Below are positions 42,531-50,988 of a stretch of 64,000 bases of DNA, in pieces; the stretch's first letter is position 1; each line of letters begins with the position of its first letter. Both the position numbers and the translations under genes were made by a program. The notes under the pieces were generated by a model. It was not told the DNA's origin and did no database searches. It saw nothing but the letters and a program-made list of their open reading frames with translations. This DNA comes from CATQHS01 sp965203375. GTDB lineage: Bacteria; Actinomycetota; Acidimicrobiia; Acidimicrobiales; Aldehydirespiratoraceae. The DNA is taken from NCBI GenBank assembly GCA_965203375.1, contig OZ241886.1, positions 2,294,001-2,358,000 on the forward strand, given 5' to 3'.

Positions 42531-43076
42531 TCAGAGATAGGCGCCGGGGCGGTCCTCGCCGCCGGGACCCCCCGCCGGGGGATGGCCCGGCCCTGAGGGG
42601 CTCGGAAGCTGGGCCCGCATGGACGCGAGCTGCTGCTTGGCCGCCATCTGCTGAGCGAACAGCATGGCCTGCATTCCTTGGATCAGGCCCTCCAGCCAGC
42701 CCACGAGCTGGGCCTTGACGATCTGCAGCTCGGCCGCGGAGGGGGTGTCGCCGGGGCCGAAGGGCCGGGCCAGCCGGTCGAGCTCCTCCCGCAGATCCGG
42801 AGACAGCGCCGATCCGACCTCGGCCAGCGACGTCTCGTAGATCTCCCTGAGCCGGTGGCGGCTGGCCTCGTCCAACTCGGCCCCCCGCACTTCGGCCAGG
42901 AGCTGTTTCATCATGGTGCCGATGCGCAGCACCTTGGCCGGGTGGTCGATGCTCTCGTCGTCGCCGTCGGCCCCGCCGTCCTCGGCCGCGTCGGGGTCCA
43001 CCACCTCGGGCCGCTCCAACTCCAGGGGGTCGGCGGTTCCGGGGGCGTCGTTCACGTCGGATGTCCTTTCGGTCAT
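42531..43076 (-). CDS. bpa: Bacterial proteasome activator
   Basis: Ring-shaped ATP-independent activator (Bpa/PafE) of the actinobacterial 20S proteasome. 181 residues. The four-helix core is plain: KVLRIGTMMKQLLAEVRGAELDEASR, cut by LREIYETSLAEVGSALS, then AQLVGWLEGLIQGMQAML and FAQQMAAKQQL. The C-terminus ends GAYL, close to the gate-opening GQYL of the mycobacterial protein. ATG 43076 used; GTG 43048 with an AAAGGA site is an alternative. Implies proteasome genes elsewhere in the genome. Confidence 0.92.
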   Translation of the reverse strand: MTERTSDVNDAPGTADPLELERPEVVDPDAAEDGGADGDDESIDHPAKVLRIGTMMKQLLAEVRGAELDEASRHRLREIYETSLAEVGSALSPDLREELDRLARPFGPGDTPSAAELQIVKAQLVGWLEGLIQGMQAMLFAQQMAAKQQLASMRAQLPSPSGPGHPPAGGPGGEDRPGAYL

Positions 43077-43104
43077 GGCGCGTTTCTATCCCGCCAGCGG
43101 GGCC

Positions 43105-44238
43105 TCAGTCGGCCACATGGGTCAGGGCCGGCACCAGCATCTCGGCCGAGGTCACCGAGCCGTGCCGCCCCTTGAGCGTCTCGGGGGTGTTGTCGTCGGG
43201 GTGGGCGAAGGCCCGGTCGCTTTGGGCCACCAGGGCCACATCGCCCAGCCGGGACCGGGCCGCGTCGGTCACCGCCGGCCCCAGCCACCCCTCCTCCACC
43301 ACCTCTTCGGCGGCCATCACCCACCCTTGGCCGCCGTGGGCGGACCGGGCCGCTTCGAGCAGGGGGCCGGCCCGGCCGGGCCGGGCGTGGAGCCATCGGA
43401 ACCGGGCCTCCCCCGATTCGGCGGCGGCCAAAGATCTCACCTCGCCGTCGATCTCTACCGCGCCGCCGGTGCAGTCGATCAATCCGTGGTCGGAGGTCAC
43501 CACCAGGGCCGAGCCGGCGGGCAGCTCGGACGCCAGATCGGCCACGACCCGGTCGCACATCCGCAGCTCGGCCCGGTAGCGGTCGTCGAACCCGTACTCG
43601 TGGGCGACGCGGTCGGGGCCGTCGTAGTAGGCGTACACGAACGACTCCCCGCCGGCCAGGAGCCTGGCCACCTCCACCGTCAGCCCCGACAGCACCAGGC
43701 AGCCCGACAGCCGGGCGCCCCCCAGATGGGCCCGGGTGAAGCCGGAGCCGATGAACTTCGACGTGATCACCGCCGGCGCCCGGTGGCCCAGGAAGGGGGG
43801 GATGGCCTGGACCTCCTCGGGCGAGATCAGGTCGCGGGCGTCCCCTTCGGGAGTGGTCCAGCGGAGGGTGTTGAGCTTGCCCGCGGGGAACACCATCCGG
43901 TATCCGACGATGCCGTGGCGGCCGGGGGCGGCCCCGGTGACGATCGAGGTCAAGGCGGCCGAGGTGGTGCTGGGGGCCACGGTGGTGACCGGACCGCCGG
44001 CCATGGCCGCCAGCGTGGGGGCGGCGTCGGCGCAGGCCGCGAGCTGCTCCCAGCCCAGGCCGTCGATGACCAGCAGCACCACCGCTCGGGCGTCGATCAC
44101 CTCGGGGGGCAGGAAATCGGGCGGCGCCGGCCCCGGTTCCAAGAGGGCGGGGACGATGTCGGCCACGCAGCCGCCGCCGTAGGCGGGGAGGACGGGCCGG
44201 CTCTCGTCCGCCGCCGATCCCTCCTGCACGGCGCCCAT
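43105..44238 (-). CDS. Alkaline-phosphatase-superfamily phosphodiesterase/nucleotide pyrophosphatase
   Basis: 377 residues. Metal site pattern: LLVIDGLGWEQL (Asp), nucleophile Thr in PSTTSAALTSIVTG, HGIVGYRM, YYDGPDRVAHEYG (Asp and His), VVTSDHGLIDC (Asp-His) and RHGSVTSAEM (His). This is the type I phosphodiesterase/nucleotide pyrophosphatase layout. Substrate unknown. Lies 28 bases upstream of bpa on the same strand, probably one transcript. Confidence 0.9.
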   Translation of the reverse strand: MGAVQEGSAADESRPVLPAYGGGCVADIVPALLEPGPAPPDFLPPEVIDARAVVLLVIDGLGWEQLAACADAAPTLAAMAGGPVTTVAPSTTSAALTSIVTGAAPGRHGIVGYRMVFPAGKLNTLRWTTPEGDARDLISPEEVQAIPPFLGHRAPAVITSKFIGSGFTRAHLGGARLSGCLVLSGLTVEVARLLAGGESFVYAYYDGPDRVAHEYGFDDRYRAELRMCDRVVADLASELPAGSALVVTSDHGLIDCTGGAVEIDGEVRSLAAAESGEARFRWLHARPGRAGPLLEAARSAHGGQGWVMAAEEVVEEGWLGPAVTDAARSRLGDVALVAQSDRAFAHPDDNTPETLKGRHGSVTSAEMLVPALTHVAD

Positions 44239-44387
44239 CTTGCCCCATGCCGTCCGGGGCCGCCTACAACCGCCGGCTCCGGCAGACGGCAGGCGCTCGC
44301 CCGCACGGCGAACCGATCCGGCCCGGCGCTCGCCTGAATGGGGCCGAATCCCGCTCGCAACCCCCGGCTCCGGCGGACGGCCCGGCC

Positions 44388-44393
44388 TAGGAT
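44388..44393 (+). promoter_or_regulatory. Putative leaderless -10 box of the Rrf2 gene
   Basis: TAGGAT six bases before ATG 44400. A direct repeat (ACC(G/C)CCGGCTCCGGC, near 44268 and 44358) lies upstream. Confidence 0.5.
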
Positions 44394-44399
44394 GTCGCC

Positions 44400-44831
44400 A
44401 TGAGGGTGTCGACCCGGGGCGACTACGCCTCGCGGGCTCTTCTGTGCCTGGCCCTGCACCGCGAGGAGGCCCCCACCTCGGTCCGGGAGATCGCCGAGCG
44501 CACCGCGCTCCCCCAGCCCTACCTGGAGCAGATCCTGCTGGCTCTCAAGGGGGCGGGCCTGGTGCGGTCCAAGCGGGGGGTGGGGGGCGGCTACGTGCTG
44601 GACCGCGATCCCGCCGACATCAAGCTCTCGGAGATCGTGAGGGCGGTGGACGGGCCCATAACCGCCGGGGACTTCGGCGAGCCTCACACCGACGGGGCCT
44701 GCGACCACGAGGGGCAGTGCGTTCTGCTGGCTATCTGGTCGGCGGCCGGGTCGCACATGCGCCTCTTCCTCGACTCCTACAGCCTGGCTGACATCGCTTC
44801 CATGTCTCGCGGCGAATCTGCTTGGCCCTAG
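44400..44831 (+). CDS. Rrf2-family transcriptional regulator
   Basis: 143 residues. Winged helix: MRVSTRGDYASRALLCLAL, then IAERTALPQPYLEQILLALKGAGLVRSKRG and the Rrf2 signature GGGYVLDRDPADI. Two Cys remain in ACDHEGQC where IscR or NsrR proteins have three Fe-S ligands, so a cluster is possible but uncertain. The last bases overlap the rluD stop on the opposite strand. Confidence 0.9.
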   Translation: MRVSTRGDYASRALLCLALHREEAPTSVREIAERTALPQPYLEQILLALKGAGLVRSKRGVGGGYVLDRDPADIKLSEIVRAVDGPITAGDFGEPHTDGACDHEGQCVLLAIWSAAGSHMRLFLDSYSLADIASMSRGESAWP

Positions 44832-45763
44832 CTGCAGAGGCTGAGGGTGGGGATTAGGTCGGGGGGGAGGGGGGCTTGGGCTTGGACTGGGTGGCCTTTG
44901 GTTGGGTGGCGGAATTGGAGTTGGCGGGCGTGGAGGAAAGGGCGGCCGGGGTCTAGGCCGGGGCGGCCGCCGTCGTAGGCTCGGTCGCCGACTACGGGGT
45001 GGCCAATGGACCGGAGGTGGACCCGGATCTGGTGGGTGCGGCCCGTCTCCAGCCGACAGGTCAACAGGGCCGTCGGCCGGGGGCGGTCGAACCGGCGGTC
45101 TACCTCGTAGCGGGTGACGGCCCGGCGGCCGCCGGGGGTCACCGTCATGCGGGTGCGGCGGCGGAGCGAGCGGCCGATGGGGGCGTCGATTACGCCGGCG
45201 TCGGCCGCGGGGTGGCCCCACACCAGGGCGGTGTAGACCCGCTCCGGCTCATGGGCCTTCAACTGGGCGATCAGCGACTCGTAGGCACCGGGGGTGCGAG
45301 CCGCGACCAGCAGACCGGAGGTGTCCCGGTCGAGGCGGTGCACGATTCCCGGCCGGGAGGGCTCGCCCACGCCGGCCATCTCCGGATAGCGGGCCAGGAG
45401 GCCGCCGACCAGGGTGGGGGCCGAGTCCGATGTAGTCGGGCCGGAGCCGGGGTGGACCGTCAGGCCGGCCGGCTTGTTCACCACCACCACCTCGTCGTCC
45501 TCGAAGACGATGGCGACGGCCACCGACGGGTCGGGGCCGGGGTTGGGGTCGTCGGGCTCGGGGAGGCGCAGGGCCAGCGACTGGCCTTCGGCCACTCGCC
45601 GCGACCCGGACTCGGCCACCGACCCGTCCAGGCGCACCGCGCCCTCCCCCACCAAGCGGGCGGCCCGAGCCCGGCTGACGCCGGCCACCAGGGCCACAAC
45701 CCGGTCAAGGCGCTCTCCGTCCAGCGCCGCGGGCAGTATCTCCTCGACCGGATCCCCGGTCAC
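44828..45763 (-). CDS. rluD: RluA/RluD-family 23S rRNA pseudouridine synthase
   Basis: 311 residues. N-terminal S4 RNA-binding domain (GERLDRVVALVAGVSRARAARLV), then the catalytic motif HRLDRDTSGLLVAA with the active-site Asp, VYTALVWG and RLETGRTHQIRVHLRSIGHPV. GTG 45763 overlaps the lspA stop by four bases. The lspA-rluD order is common in bacteria. The exact target uridines are not known. Confidence 0.93.
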   Translation of the reverse strand: MTGDPVEEILPAALDGERLDRVVALVAGVSRARAARLVGEGAVRLDGSVAESGSRRVAEGQSLALRLPEPDDPNPGPDPSVAVAIVFEDDEVVVVNKPAGLTVHPGSGPTTSDSAPTLVGGLLARYPEMAGVGEPSRPGIVHRLDRDTSGLLVAARTPGAYESLIAQLKAHEPERVYTALVWGHPAADAGVIDAPIGRSLRRRTRMTVTPGGRRAVTRYEVDRRFDRPRPTALLTCRLETGRTHQIRVHLRSIGHPVVGDRAYDGGRPGLDPGRPFLHARQLQFRHPTKGHPVQAQAPLPPDLIPTLSLCS

Positions 45764-46248
45764 TTCGACCGCCGACGCGCGAAGAAGATCAGCGCCGCTC
45801 CCCCGACCACGATCCCCATGTCGGCCACGTTCCAGACCGGCCACCACTGCACGTCTATGAAATCGACGACCGCCCCGCCCAGGAAACCGTCCCCGGCTCG
45901 GGCCATCCGGTCGACCAGGTTCCCCAGGGCCCCGCCGGCCATCGAGCCCAGGGCGATCGAGGTGCGCCGCTCGGAGGCCAGCATCCCCCGATGCAGCAGC
46001 ACCGCGGCGATGACCACCGCCACCACCGCGATCACCGGGCCCAGCCCGTCGAACCGGCTGAAGGCGGCACCGGTGTTGAACACGAGGCGCAGGCGCAGGG
46101 TCCAGACGATGTCGATTATCCGGCCTCCGTCGAGGGCGCTCACGGCCCACCACTTGGTGAGCTGATCGGCGAGCAGCACCACTGCCGCCGCGAGATAGGG
46201 CCAAGCCCAGCCGCGGGAGACTCGCTCGGCCGGGGCCGGAAGGGTCAT
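45760..46248 (-). CDS. lspA: Lipoprotein signal peptidase
   Basis: Aspartyl membrane protease that removes lipoprotein signal peptides. 162 residues from ATG 46248 (or ATG 46254). Four transmembrane helices; catalytic Asp in GNLVDRMARAG and in WNVADMGIVVGG, with DQLTKWW near the N-terminus and NTGAAF in the second loop. The ATG shares ATGA with the stop of a 38-codon mini-ORF containing a copy of the lspA start. Confidence 0.94.
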   Translation of the reverse strand: MTLPAPAERVSRGWAWPYLAAAVVLLADQLTKWWAVSALDGGRIIDIVWTLRLRLVFNTGAAFSRFDGLGPVIAVVAVVIAAVLLHRGMLASERRTSIALGSMAGGALGNLVDRMARAGDGFLGGAVVDFIDVQWWPVWNVADMGIVVGGAALIFFARRRSK

Positions 46249-46361
46249 GGACATGACTGCGGGCCGGGATGCGGGATGCCGGTGATGAGGCCCCACTTGA
46301 ACCGGCTGCCAGCGGCACATCGCCATCGGCCGGGAGGCGACCAACACGGGTTCATGGCCAT
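46245..46361 (-). CDS. Mini-ORF between traR-like gene and lspA (38 aa)
   Basis: ATG 46361 begins MAMNPCWSPPG. The DNA around it (CGGCCCGCAGCCATGGCCAT) repeats the lspA start (CGGCCCGCAGTCATGTCCAT). The offset between equivalent ATGs is 107, one less than a multiple of three, so the frame ends in a TGA overlapping the lspA ATG. Confidence 0.4.
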   Translation of the reverse strand: MAMNPCWSPPGRWRCAAGSRFKWGLITGIPHPGPQSCP

Positions 46362-46380
46362 GGCTGCGGGCCGGGGGCGG

Positions 46381-47439
46381 TCAGAGGCGCCCGAAGCCGC
46401 CGGCCTTCACCTCCACTCGCTCCGCCGCCCAGGGAATGGCCCGGAGGCGGGCCTGCGGGATGGGCTCGCCGGAGATGACGCAGAGCCCGTAGACCCCGGC
46501 CTCTATGCGGGCCAGGGCCGCGTCGATCTGCTCGACGGTGTGGCGGGCCTGGCTGGACAGGGCCAAATCCTGCTCGCGTTCCACCGCGACCGTGTCGCCC
46601 TCGCCGCCTTCCTCGTCGAATTTCACGTCTCCGGGCTCGCGGGCCTCCAGCAGCGAATTGGCCTCGGCCTGGTACTCCTCGGCCGAATGCAGATACTTGG
46701 CCCTCTCCTTGAGCAGCTTGGCCTTCATCTCGTTGACGAACTTCTCGCTCGGCCTCCGCCGAGCCTTGCGAGTCGTCGTCTTCTTGGCCGCGGTTTTTCT
46801 CGCCGGAGCCTTAGCCGTTGCCGAAGCCTTCTTCGCTTTCGCTGAGGTCTTAGCCGCTGTGGCCTTAGCCGCCGCGGCTTTCTTCGCCTGGGCCTCGGCC
46901 GCCGAAGCCTTAGACGCCGGGGCTTTGGCTGTGGTCTTAGCCGCCGGAGCCTTCTTCACCGAAGCCGCCGAAGCTTTTTTCGCTGCGGGCTTAGCCGCCG
47001 GGGCTCTCGCTGTGGCCTTCGCCGCCGGAGCCTTAGACGCCGAAGTTTTTTTCGCTGCGGGCTTAGCCGCGGAAACCTTCGCTGTAGCCTTAGCCGCTGC
47101 CGAGGCTTTCTTCGCTGTGGACCTAGCCGCCGGGGCCTTAGCCGCCGGAGCCTTCTTCACCGAAGCCTTAGCCGCTGTGGCCTTGGCCGCCGGAGCCTTC
47201 TTCGCCGGAGCCTTAGACGCCGGGGCTTTCTTCGCCGGAGCCTTAGCCGCCGGGGCTTTCGCTGTGGCCTTCGCCGCCGGGGCCTTAGCTGCCGCTGTGG
47301 TCTTGGCCGCCGGAGTCTTAGCCGCCGAAGCCTTCTTCACCTGAGTCTTCTTCGTTGTGGCCTTAGCCGCCGGAGCTTTGCTCGCTGCGGCCTTAGCTGC
47401 TGGAGCCTTCTTCGCTGAGGTCTGTCTTGTTGAGGCCAT
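46381..47439 (-). CDS. TraR/DksA-like protein with histone-H1-like Ala/Lys tail
   Basis: 352 residues. The first 220 or so are Ala/Lys/Pro-rich repeats (AAKAPAKKAPA-type), like histone H1 tails and sure to bind nucleic acid. The last 130 are a DksA/TraR coiled coil and C-terminal motif: MKAKLLKERAKYLHSAEEYQ and GVYGLCVISGEPIPQARLRA. Of the four zinc-finger Cys only one remains, so the finger is probably metal-free. A TAGGAT box lies at 47508-47513 and an AGGAG site precedes ATG 47439. Expected to act on RNA polymerase or chromosome structure. Confidence 0.88.
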   Translation of the reverse strand: MASTRQTSAKKAPAAKAAASKAPAAKATTKKTQVKKASAAKTPAAKTTAAAKAPAAKATAKAPAAKAPAKKAPASKAPAKKAPAAKATAAKASVKKAPAAKAPAARSTAKKASAAAKATAKVSAAKPAAKKTSASKAPAAKATARAPAAKPAAKKASAASVKKAPAAKTTAKAPASKASAAEAQAKKAAAAKATAAKTSAKAKKASATAKAPARKTAAKKTTTRKARRRPSEKFVNEMKAKLLKERAKYLHSAEEYQAEANSLLEAREPGDVKFDEEGGEGDTVAVEREQDLALSSQARHTVEQIDAALARIEAGVYGLCVISGEPIPQARLRAIPWAAERVEVKAGGFGRL

Positions 47440-47572
47440 GTCTCTCAGCTCCTGTTCGGGCCCCGGGGGATCAGACCGAGTGAGAATCGGCCCTCATAGG
47501 ACGTGCCATCCTACGGGTGAAAGCGTCCGGTAGCGCCGTCCAACTCAACCCGTCCGGCCCATCCGCCGCCGG

Positions 47573-49336
47573 TCAGCGGCGGGCCCGGAACCAGCCTTTG
47601 GAACGGGAACCGGGGTCCGCTCCGAAGAAAGCGACCATGGCCTCCTCGGACCCCGGCAAAGGGTCGTTCTCGGTGACGGCCTGCCGGAGTTGGTCGACCA
47701 GCAGGCCGCTGTCGGGCTCGTCGTCGAAGAACGAAGGCGCTTTGTCGGCGGCCGCCGGATCGGCGGTGCCATCGGCGATCCTCGGCATGGGCTGGGTGGC
47801 CGGACCGGCCATGTCCGGGGCGGCAAGAGCCGAGGCGGAAACCGTCTGTCGGCGGTCCAGGACGTTCAGGCCGGCCGCCACCATGTCGATGTCGGTGGCC
47901 GTGACCAGCCGGTTCGGCGGGGTCGGGGGAACCAGGTTGCTGATCTCGGACGTGTCGAAGACCGCGGCTGACGGTTCGCCGCCGGCCGCGGCGCCATTCG
48001 AGGGCCCCGCCTCAGGCGAAGAAGCCCCAGCCGCCGCCGGCTCCGGCATCGCCGCCTGGGAGGCAGTCGGTCCGCCCGGCGAGGCCGCATCGTCGCGCAT
48101 CCCGGCCAGCGGAACCTCAGCGGCTGCCCCCAGGCGAACCTCGGCCGATGGAGACTCAACAGCGGCATCGGCCGACGGGACGGGCGGAGACTCAACGGCG
48201 GCATCGCCACGAGGCACGGCCGGCGGAACCCCAACAGCCGCATCCGCCGACGGGCCGGGGGGAACCCCGACAACCGCATCCCCGCGGGACACGGCGGGAG
48301 GAGACTCAACGGCGGCATCGCCACGAGACACGGCCGGCGGAACCCCAACAGCCGCATCCGCCGACGGGCCGGGGGGAACCCCGACAACCGCATCCCCGCG
48401 GGACACGGCGGGAGGAGACTCAACGGCGGCATCGCCACGAGACACGGCGAGAGGAGACTCAACCGCTGCATCGGCCAGCGGAGCGGGCGGAATCCCAACA
48501 GCCACATCCCCGCGGGACACGGCGGGAGGAGACTCAACGGCGGCATCGCCACGAGGCACGGCGACAGGAGGCTCAACGACCGCATCCCCACGAGGCACGG
48601 CGGGCGGAGACTCAACAACCGCATCCGCTGGCGGGGCGACTAGCGGGGAGACGCTGGACATGCCTTCGATGGCGGTCTGTATGGCGGCTATCGAGCCGGT
48701 GAGCATGGAGAGATGTTCGGACCGGCAGCTTTGCAGGGTGTCGACCTCGGCCTTCAGGCCGGTCCGGGTCGCCTCGAGGCCGCTCACCTCGGCCATGATC
48801 CGGTCGCGCTCGGCCTCGGCCACCTCTATGGCCCGGCGCCTGGCCTCCTCCAGTATCCGCTCCCGGTCGGCTTCCGCCTCGGCCCGCAGAAGAGAGCACT
48901 GGTACTCGGTTTCCTGGAGCCGAGACCGGGCGTCGCCGTCGGCCTGGGCGATCTGAGCACTGGCTTTGCCGGCCGCCTCGGCCAGAGTCTGCTCGGCTTG
49001 TCGGCTGGCCGCTTCGACGACTGAACTCGCCTCTTGGCGGGCCTCGGCCACGGCGGCGTCGGCCGTGCGCTGGGCCAGCGCCAGCACCTGGTAGGGGCTG
49101 TGCTCGCCGTCGCCGTTCCCGCCGTCGTCGCTGTTCTCGCCGTCGCCGTTCTGGCCGTTGCCGCTGAGGAGGGCTTCGGCGGCATGGGCTCGCTGCTGGA
49201 GTTCCATGAGCCGCCCTTGGAGTTGGGCCGCCGCTTTGGCCACCGCGATCACGTAGGCGTCGACCTCGTCGGAGTCGTAGCCGCGAAAGCGCTCGCGGAA
49301 CTTTACGTCTTGGAGAAGACCGGTAATAGCTTCCAT
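47573..49336 (-). CDS. DivIVA-like polar growth/division protein with a long repeat domain
   Basis: About 587 residues. The N-terminus (DVKFRERFRGYDSDEVDAYVIAV) is the DivIVA membrane-binding domain, followed by a coiled coil (about 150-235). A Pro/Ala/Val-rich repeat domain of about 170 residues (DAAVESPPAVSRG units) follows, then a C-terminal region ending LRQAVTENDPLPG and GWFRARR. Place between yggT and the traR-like gene matches wag31/divIVA in actinobacteria. ATG 49336 is used; GTG 49354 adds six residues. Confidence 0.85.
   Translation of the reverse strand: MEAITGLLQDVKFRERFRGYDSDEVDAYVIAVAKAAAQLQGRLMELQQRAHAAEALLSGNGQNGDGENSDDGGNGDGEHSPYQVLALAQRTADAAVAEARQEASSVVEAASRQAEQTLAEAAGKASAQIAQADGDARSRLQETEYQCSLLRAEAEADRERILEEARRRAIEVAEAERDRIMAEVSGLEATRTGLKAEVDTLQSCRSEHLSMLTGSIAAIQTAIEGMSSVSPLVAPPADAVVESPPAVPRGDAVVEPPVAVPRGDAAVESPPAVSRGDVAVGIPPAPLADAAVESPLAVSRGDAAVESPPAVSRGDAVVGVPPGPSADAAVGVPPAVSRGDAAVESPPAVSRGDAVVGVPPGPSADAAVGVPPAVPRGDAAVESPPVPSADAAVESPSAEVRLGAAAEVPLAGMRDDAASPGGPTASQAAMPEPAAAGASSPEAGPSNGAAAGGEPSAAVFDTSEISNLVPPTPPNRLVTATDIDMVAAGLNVLDRRQTVSASALAAPDMAGPATQPMPRIADGTADPAAADKAPSFFDDEPDSGLLVDQLRQAVTENDPLPGSEEAMVAFFGADPGSRSKGWFRARR
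48191..48420. repeat. 114-bp tandem duplication in the DivIVA repeat domain
   Basis: Two almost identical 114-bp units (38 codons) lie in tandem inside a wider set of degenerate 13-residue units. The near identity points to a recent duplication, so copy number probably varies between strains. Confidence 0.85.
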
Positions 49337-49428
49337 GGAGACAAATGGTGACACACCCGCAGACGCGATAGGTGGACCCTCGGCTTAAGGCGCCGGTCGG
49401 ATACCCGAAATCCGGCCGATCATCTCTA

Positions 49429-49686
49429 CTAGCAGACGATCCTCTGAAGAAAAAGGATGGCCACGATCACCACAATGGCCGAAAGATCGAGGGCGAAGCC
49501 TCCCAAACGCAGCGGCGGGAGCGATCGCTGAACCGGCCTTATCACCGGATCGGTGAGCAGATGCAAGAACCCCCCGACCGTGGCCATGAGCCCGTTGGGG
49601 TCGAGCGGAAACCAGCTCAACAGGACGCGGCCGAAGATCACCAACAAGTAGAGCTGCAAGAGCAGGCAGATGAGGGTCAGTATCAT
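49429..49686 (-). CDS. YggT-family membrane protein
   Basis: 85 residues with two hydrophobic segments (LICLLLQLYLLVIFGRVLLS and LDLSAIVVIVAILFLQRIV) and the family motif SWFPLDPNG and LTDPVIRPVQRSLPP. Usually encoded between sepF and divIVA; linked to division or osmotic response. A partial copy of its start (ACCGGATGAAACC) lies upstream. Confidence 0.9.
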   Translation of the reverse strand: MILTLICLLLQLYLLVIFGRVLLSWFPLDPNGLMATVGGFLHLLTDPVIRPVQRSLPPLRLGGFALDLSAIVVIVAILFLQRIVC

Positions 49687-49742
49687 CCGGCGCTCGGGGT
49701 CATCAGAAGCTCGGTTTCATCCGGTGTCCGAATCGTCGCCTG

Positions 49743-50273
49743 TCAGTCGGCCGACGACTTGGCCCCCTCATTGGGAACATCGGCATTGTCGGGGTTTAGC
49801 AGGTAAACCTGCTTGGCCACGCGGTCCATCTTGCCGCCGAGGGCGTAGCAGAGGCCGCTGGCGAAATCGACGAGCCGGCGGCGCAAGTCGCGCTCGACGT
49901 CTTGGAGGTTCATGATCACCGGCTGCCCGGCTTTGAGCCGGTCCCCGATGGTCTGGGCGTCGTTGAACGCCGTCGGGGACATGGCGTAGGGCTTGGGCGG
50001 GGCGGGGCCCAGAGTGCGAACCGCCTTGACCGGCCCGTCCTGGCCGGACGGCTCGGGCGGCAGGGCCCTCACGGTCGTCGGAGAGTCGACAGCCGGTTGG
50101 GGGGAGCGGACCGGTTGGCGGTGGACCGGAGGCTGGACTGCCGCCGCGCCGCGGGGCCCGGGGGCGGGGGCGCTCCCCCCCGGATCGGCGGCGGGGGCCG
50201 GCCCCGACGCCGGGTAGTCGTCGTAGGCCTCGTCGGGTCCGAGGCCCAGATAGATCATCGCCTTCTTGAACAT
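49743..50273 (-). CDS. sepF: Cell division protein SepF
   Basis: FtsZ membrane anchor used by actinobacteria in place of FtsA. 176 residues. N-terminal amphipathic helix (MFKKAMIYLGLG), Pro-rich linker, then the SepF core: IGDRLKAGQPVIMNLQDVERDLRR with LVDFASGLCYALGG and YLLNPDNADV. ATG 50273 with an AGGAGA site. Same strand as ftsZ and divIVA. Confidence 0.95.
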   Translation of the reverse strand: MFKKAMIYLGLGPDEAYDDYPASGPAPAADPGGSAPAPGPRGAAAVQPPVHRQPVRSPQPAVDSPTTVRALPPEPSGQDGPVKAVRTLGPAPPKPYAMSPTAFNDAQTIGDRLKAGQPVIMNLQDVERDLRRRLVDFASGLCYALGGKMDRVAKQVYLLNPDNADVPNEGAKSSAD

Positions 50274-50319
50274 GACGGTCTCCTCTCCGCCCAATCTAGT
50301 GCGCGGACAAAGCGAGCGA

Positions 50320-50988
50320 TCAGATGCTCCCGGCGGCCGGGCGCTCGCCGAACAGGCCCCGACCGATCCGGACCATGGTCGAGCCCTCCTCGATCGCCGC
50401 CTCCAGGTCGTCGCTCATGCCCATGGAGCAGTGCCGGAGCCCCAAGTCGTCGACCATGCGCCTCAGTGCTCTGAACCCGGGCCGGGCCTCGGCTTGCGGG
50501 CCGGCCGGGCCGATCCCCATGAGGCCCGCCAGCCTCAAGCCGGCGGCCTCGGCGGCCTCGGCCAGAGCGCCGACCACTTCGGGGGCGCACCCGCCCTTGG
50601 TGCTCTCGCCGGACACGTTCACCTGGATCATCACCTCGGCCCCCGGCGCCCGGCGGGCGATCTCAGCGACCAGCTCGACCCGGTCGACGGTCTGCCAGAC
50701 GTCGATGGCGGCGGCCAGGCGCCTGACCTTGTTCCGCTGGAGGCGCCCGATGAGATGGACCCGGGGCCGGCGGTCGAGCCGGGCCGCCCCCAGCTTGGCC
50801 AGGCACTCCTGCGCGTAGTTCTCGCCGATGTGGGCGATGCCGCAGGCGGCCGCGGCCTCGACGGCCCCGGGGCCCCAGCCCTTGGTCACGGCCACCAGCT
50901 CCACGCCGGCCCCCCCGGCCCGGCGCATTCGCTCCCTGAGCCTCTCGTGGCGCTCGGCCACCACATCAACTGCCGGATCAGGGGCCAT
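50320..50988 (-). CDS. YggS-family PLP homeostasis protein
   Basis: 222 residues. PLP Lys in ELVAVTKGW, then IGENYAQECLAKL, HLIGRLQRNKV, MIQVNVSGESTKGG and SMGMSDDLEAAIEEGSTMVRIGRGLFG; a TIM-barrel PLP carrier that buffers the cofactor. ATG 50988 overlaps the stop of a 47-codon mini-ORF by 11 bases. Confidence 0.95.
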   Translation of the reverse strand: MAPDPAVDVVAERHERLRERMRRAGGAGVELVAVTKGWGPGAVEAAAACGIAHIGENYAQECLAKLGAARLDRRPRVHLIGRLQRNKVRRLAAAIDVWQTVDRVELVAEIARRAPGAEVMIQVNVSGESTKGGCAPEVVGALAEAAEAAGLRLAGLMGIGPAGPQAEARPGFRALRRMVDDLGLRHCSMGMSDDLEAAIEEGSTMVRIGRGLFGERPAAGSI

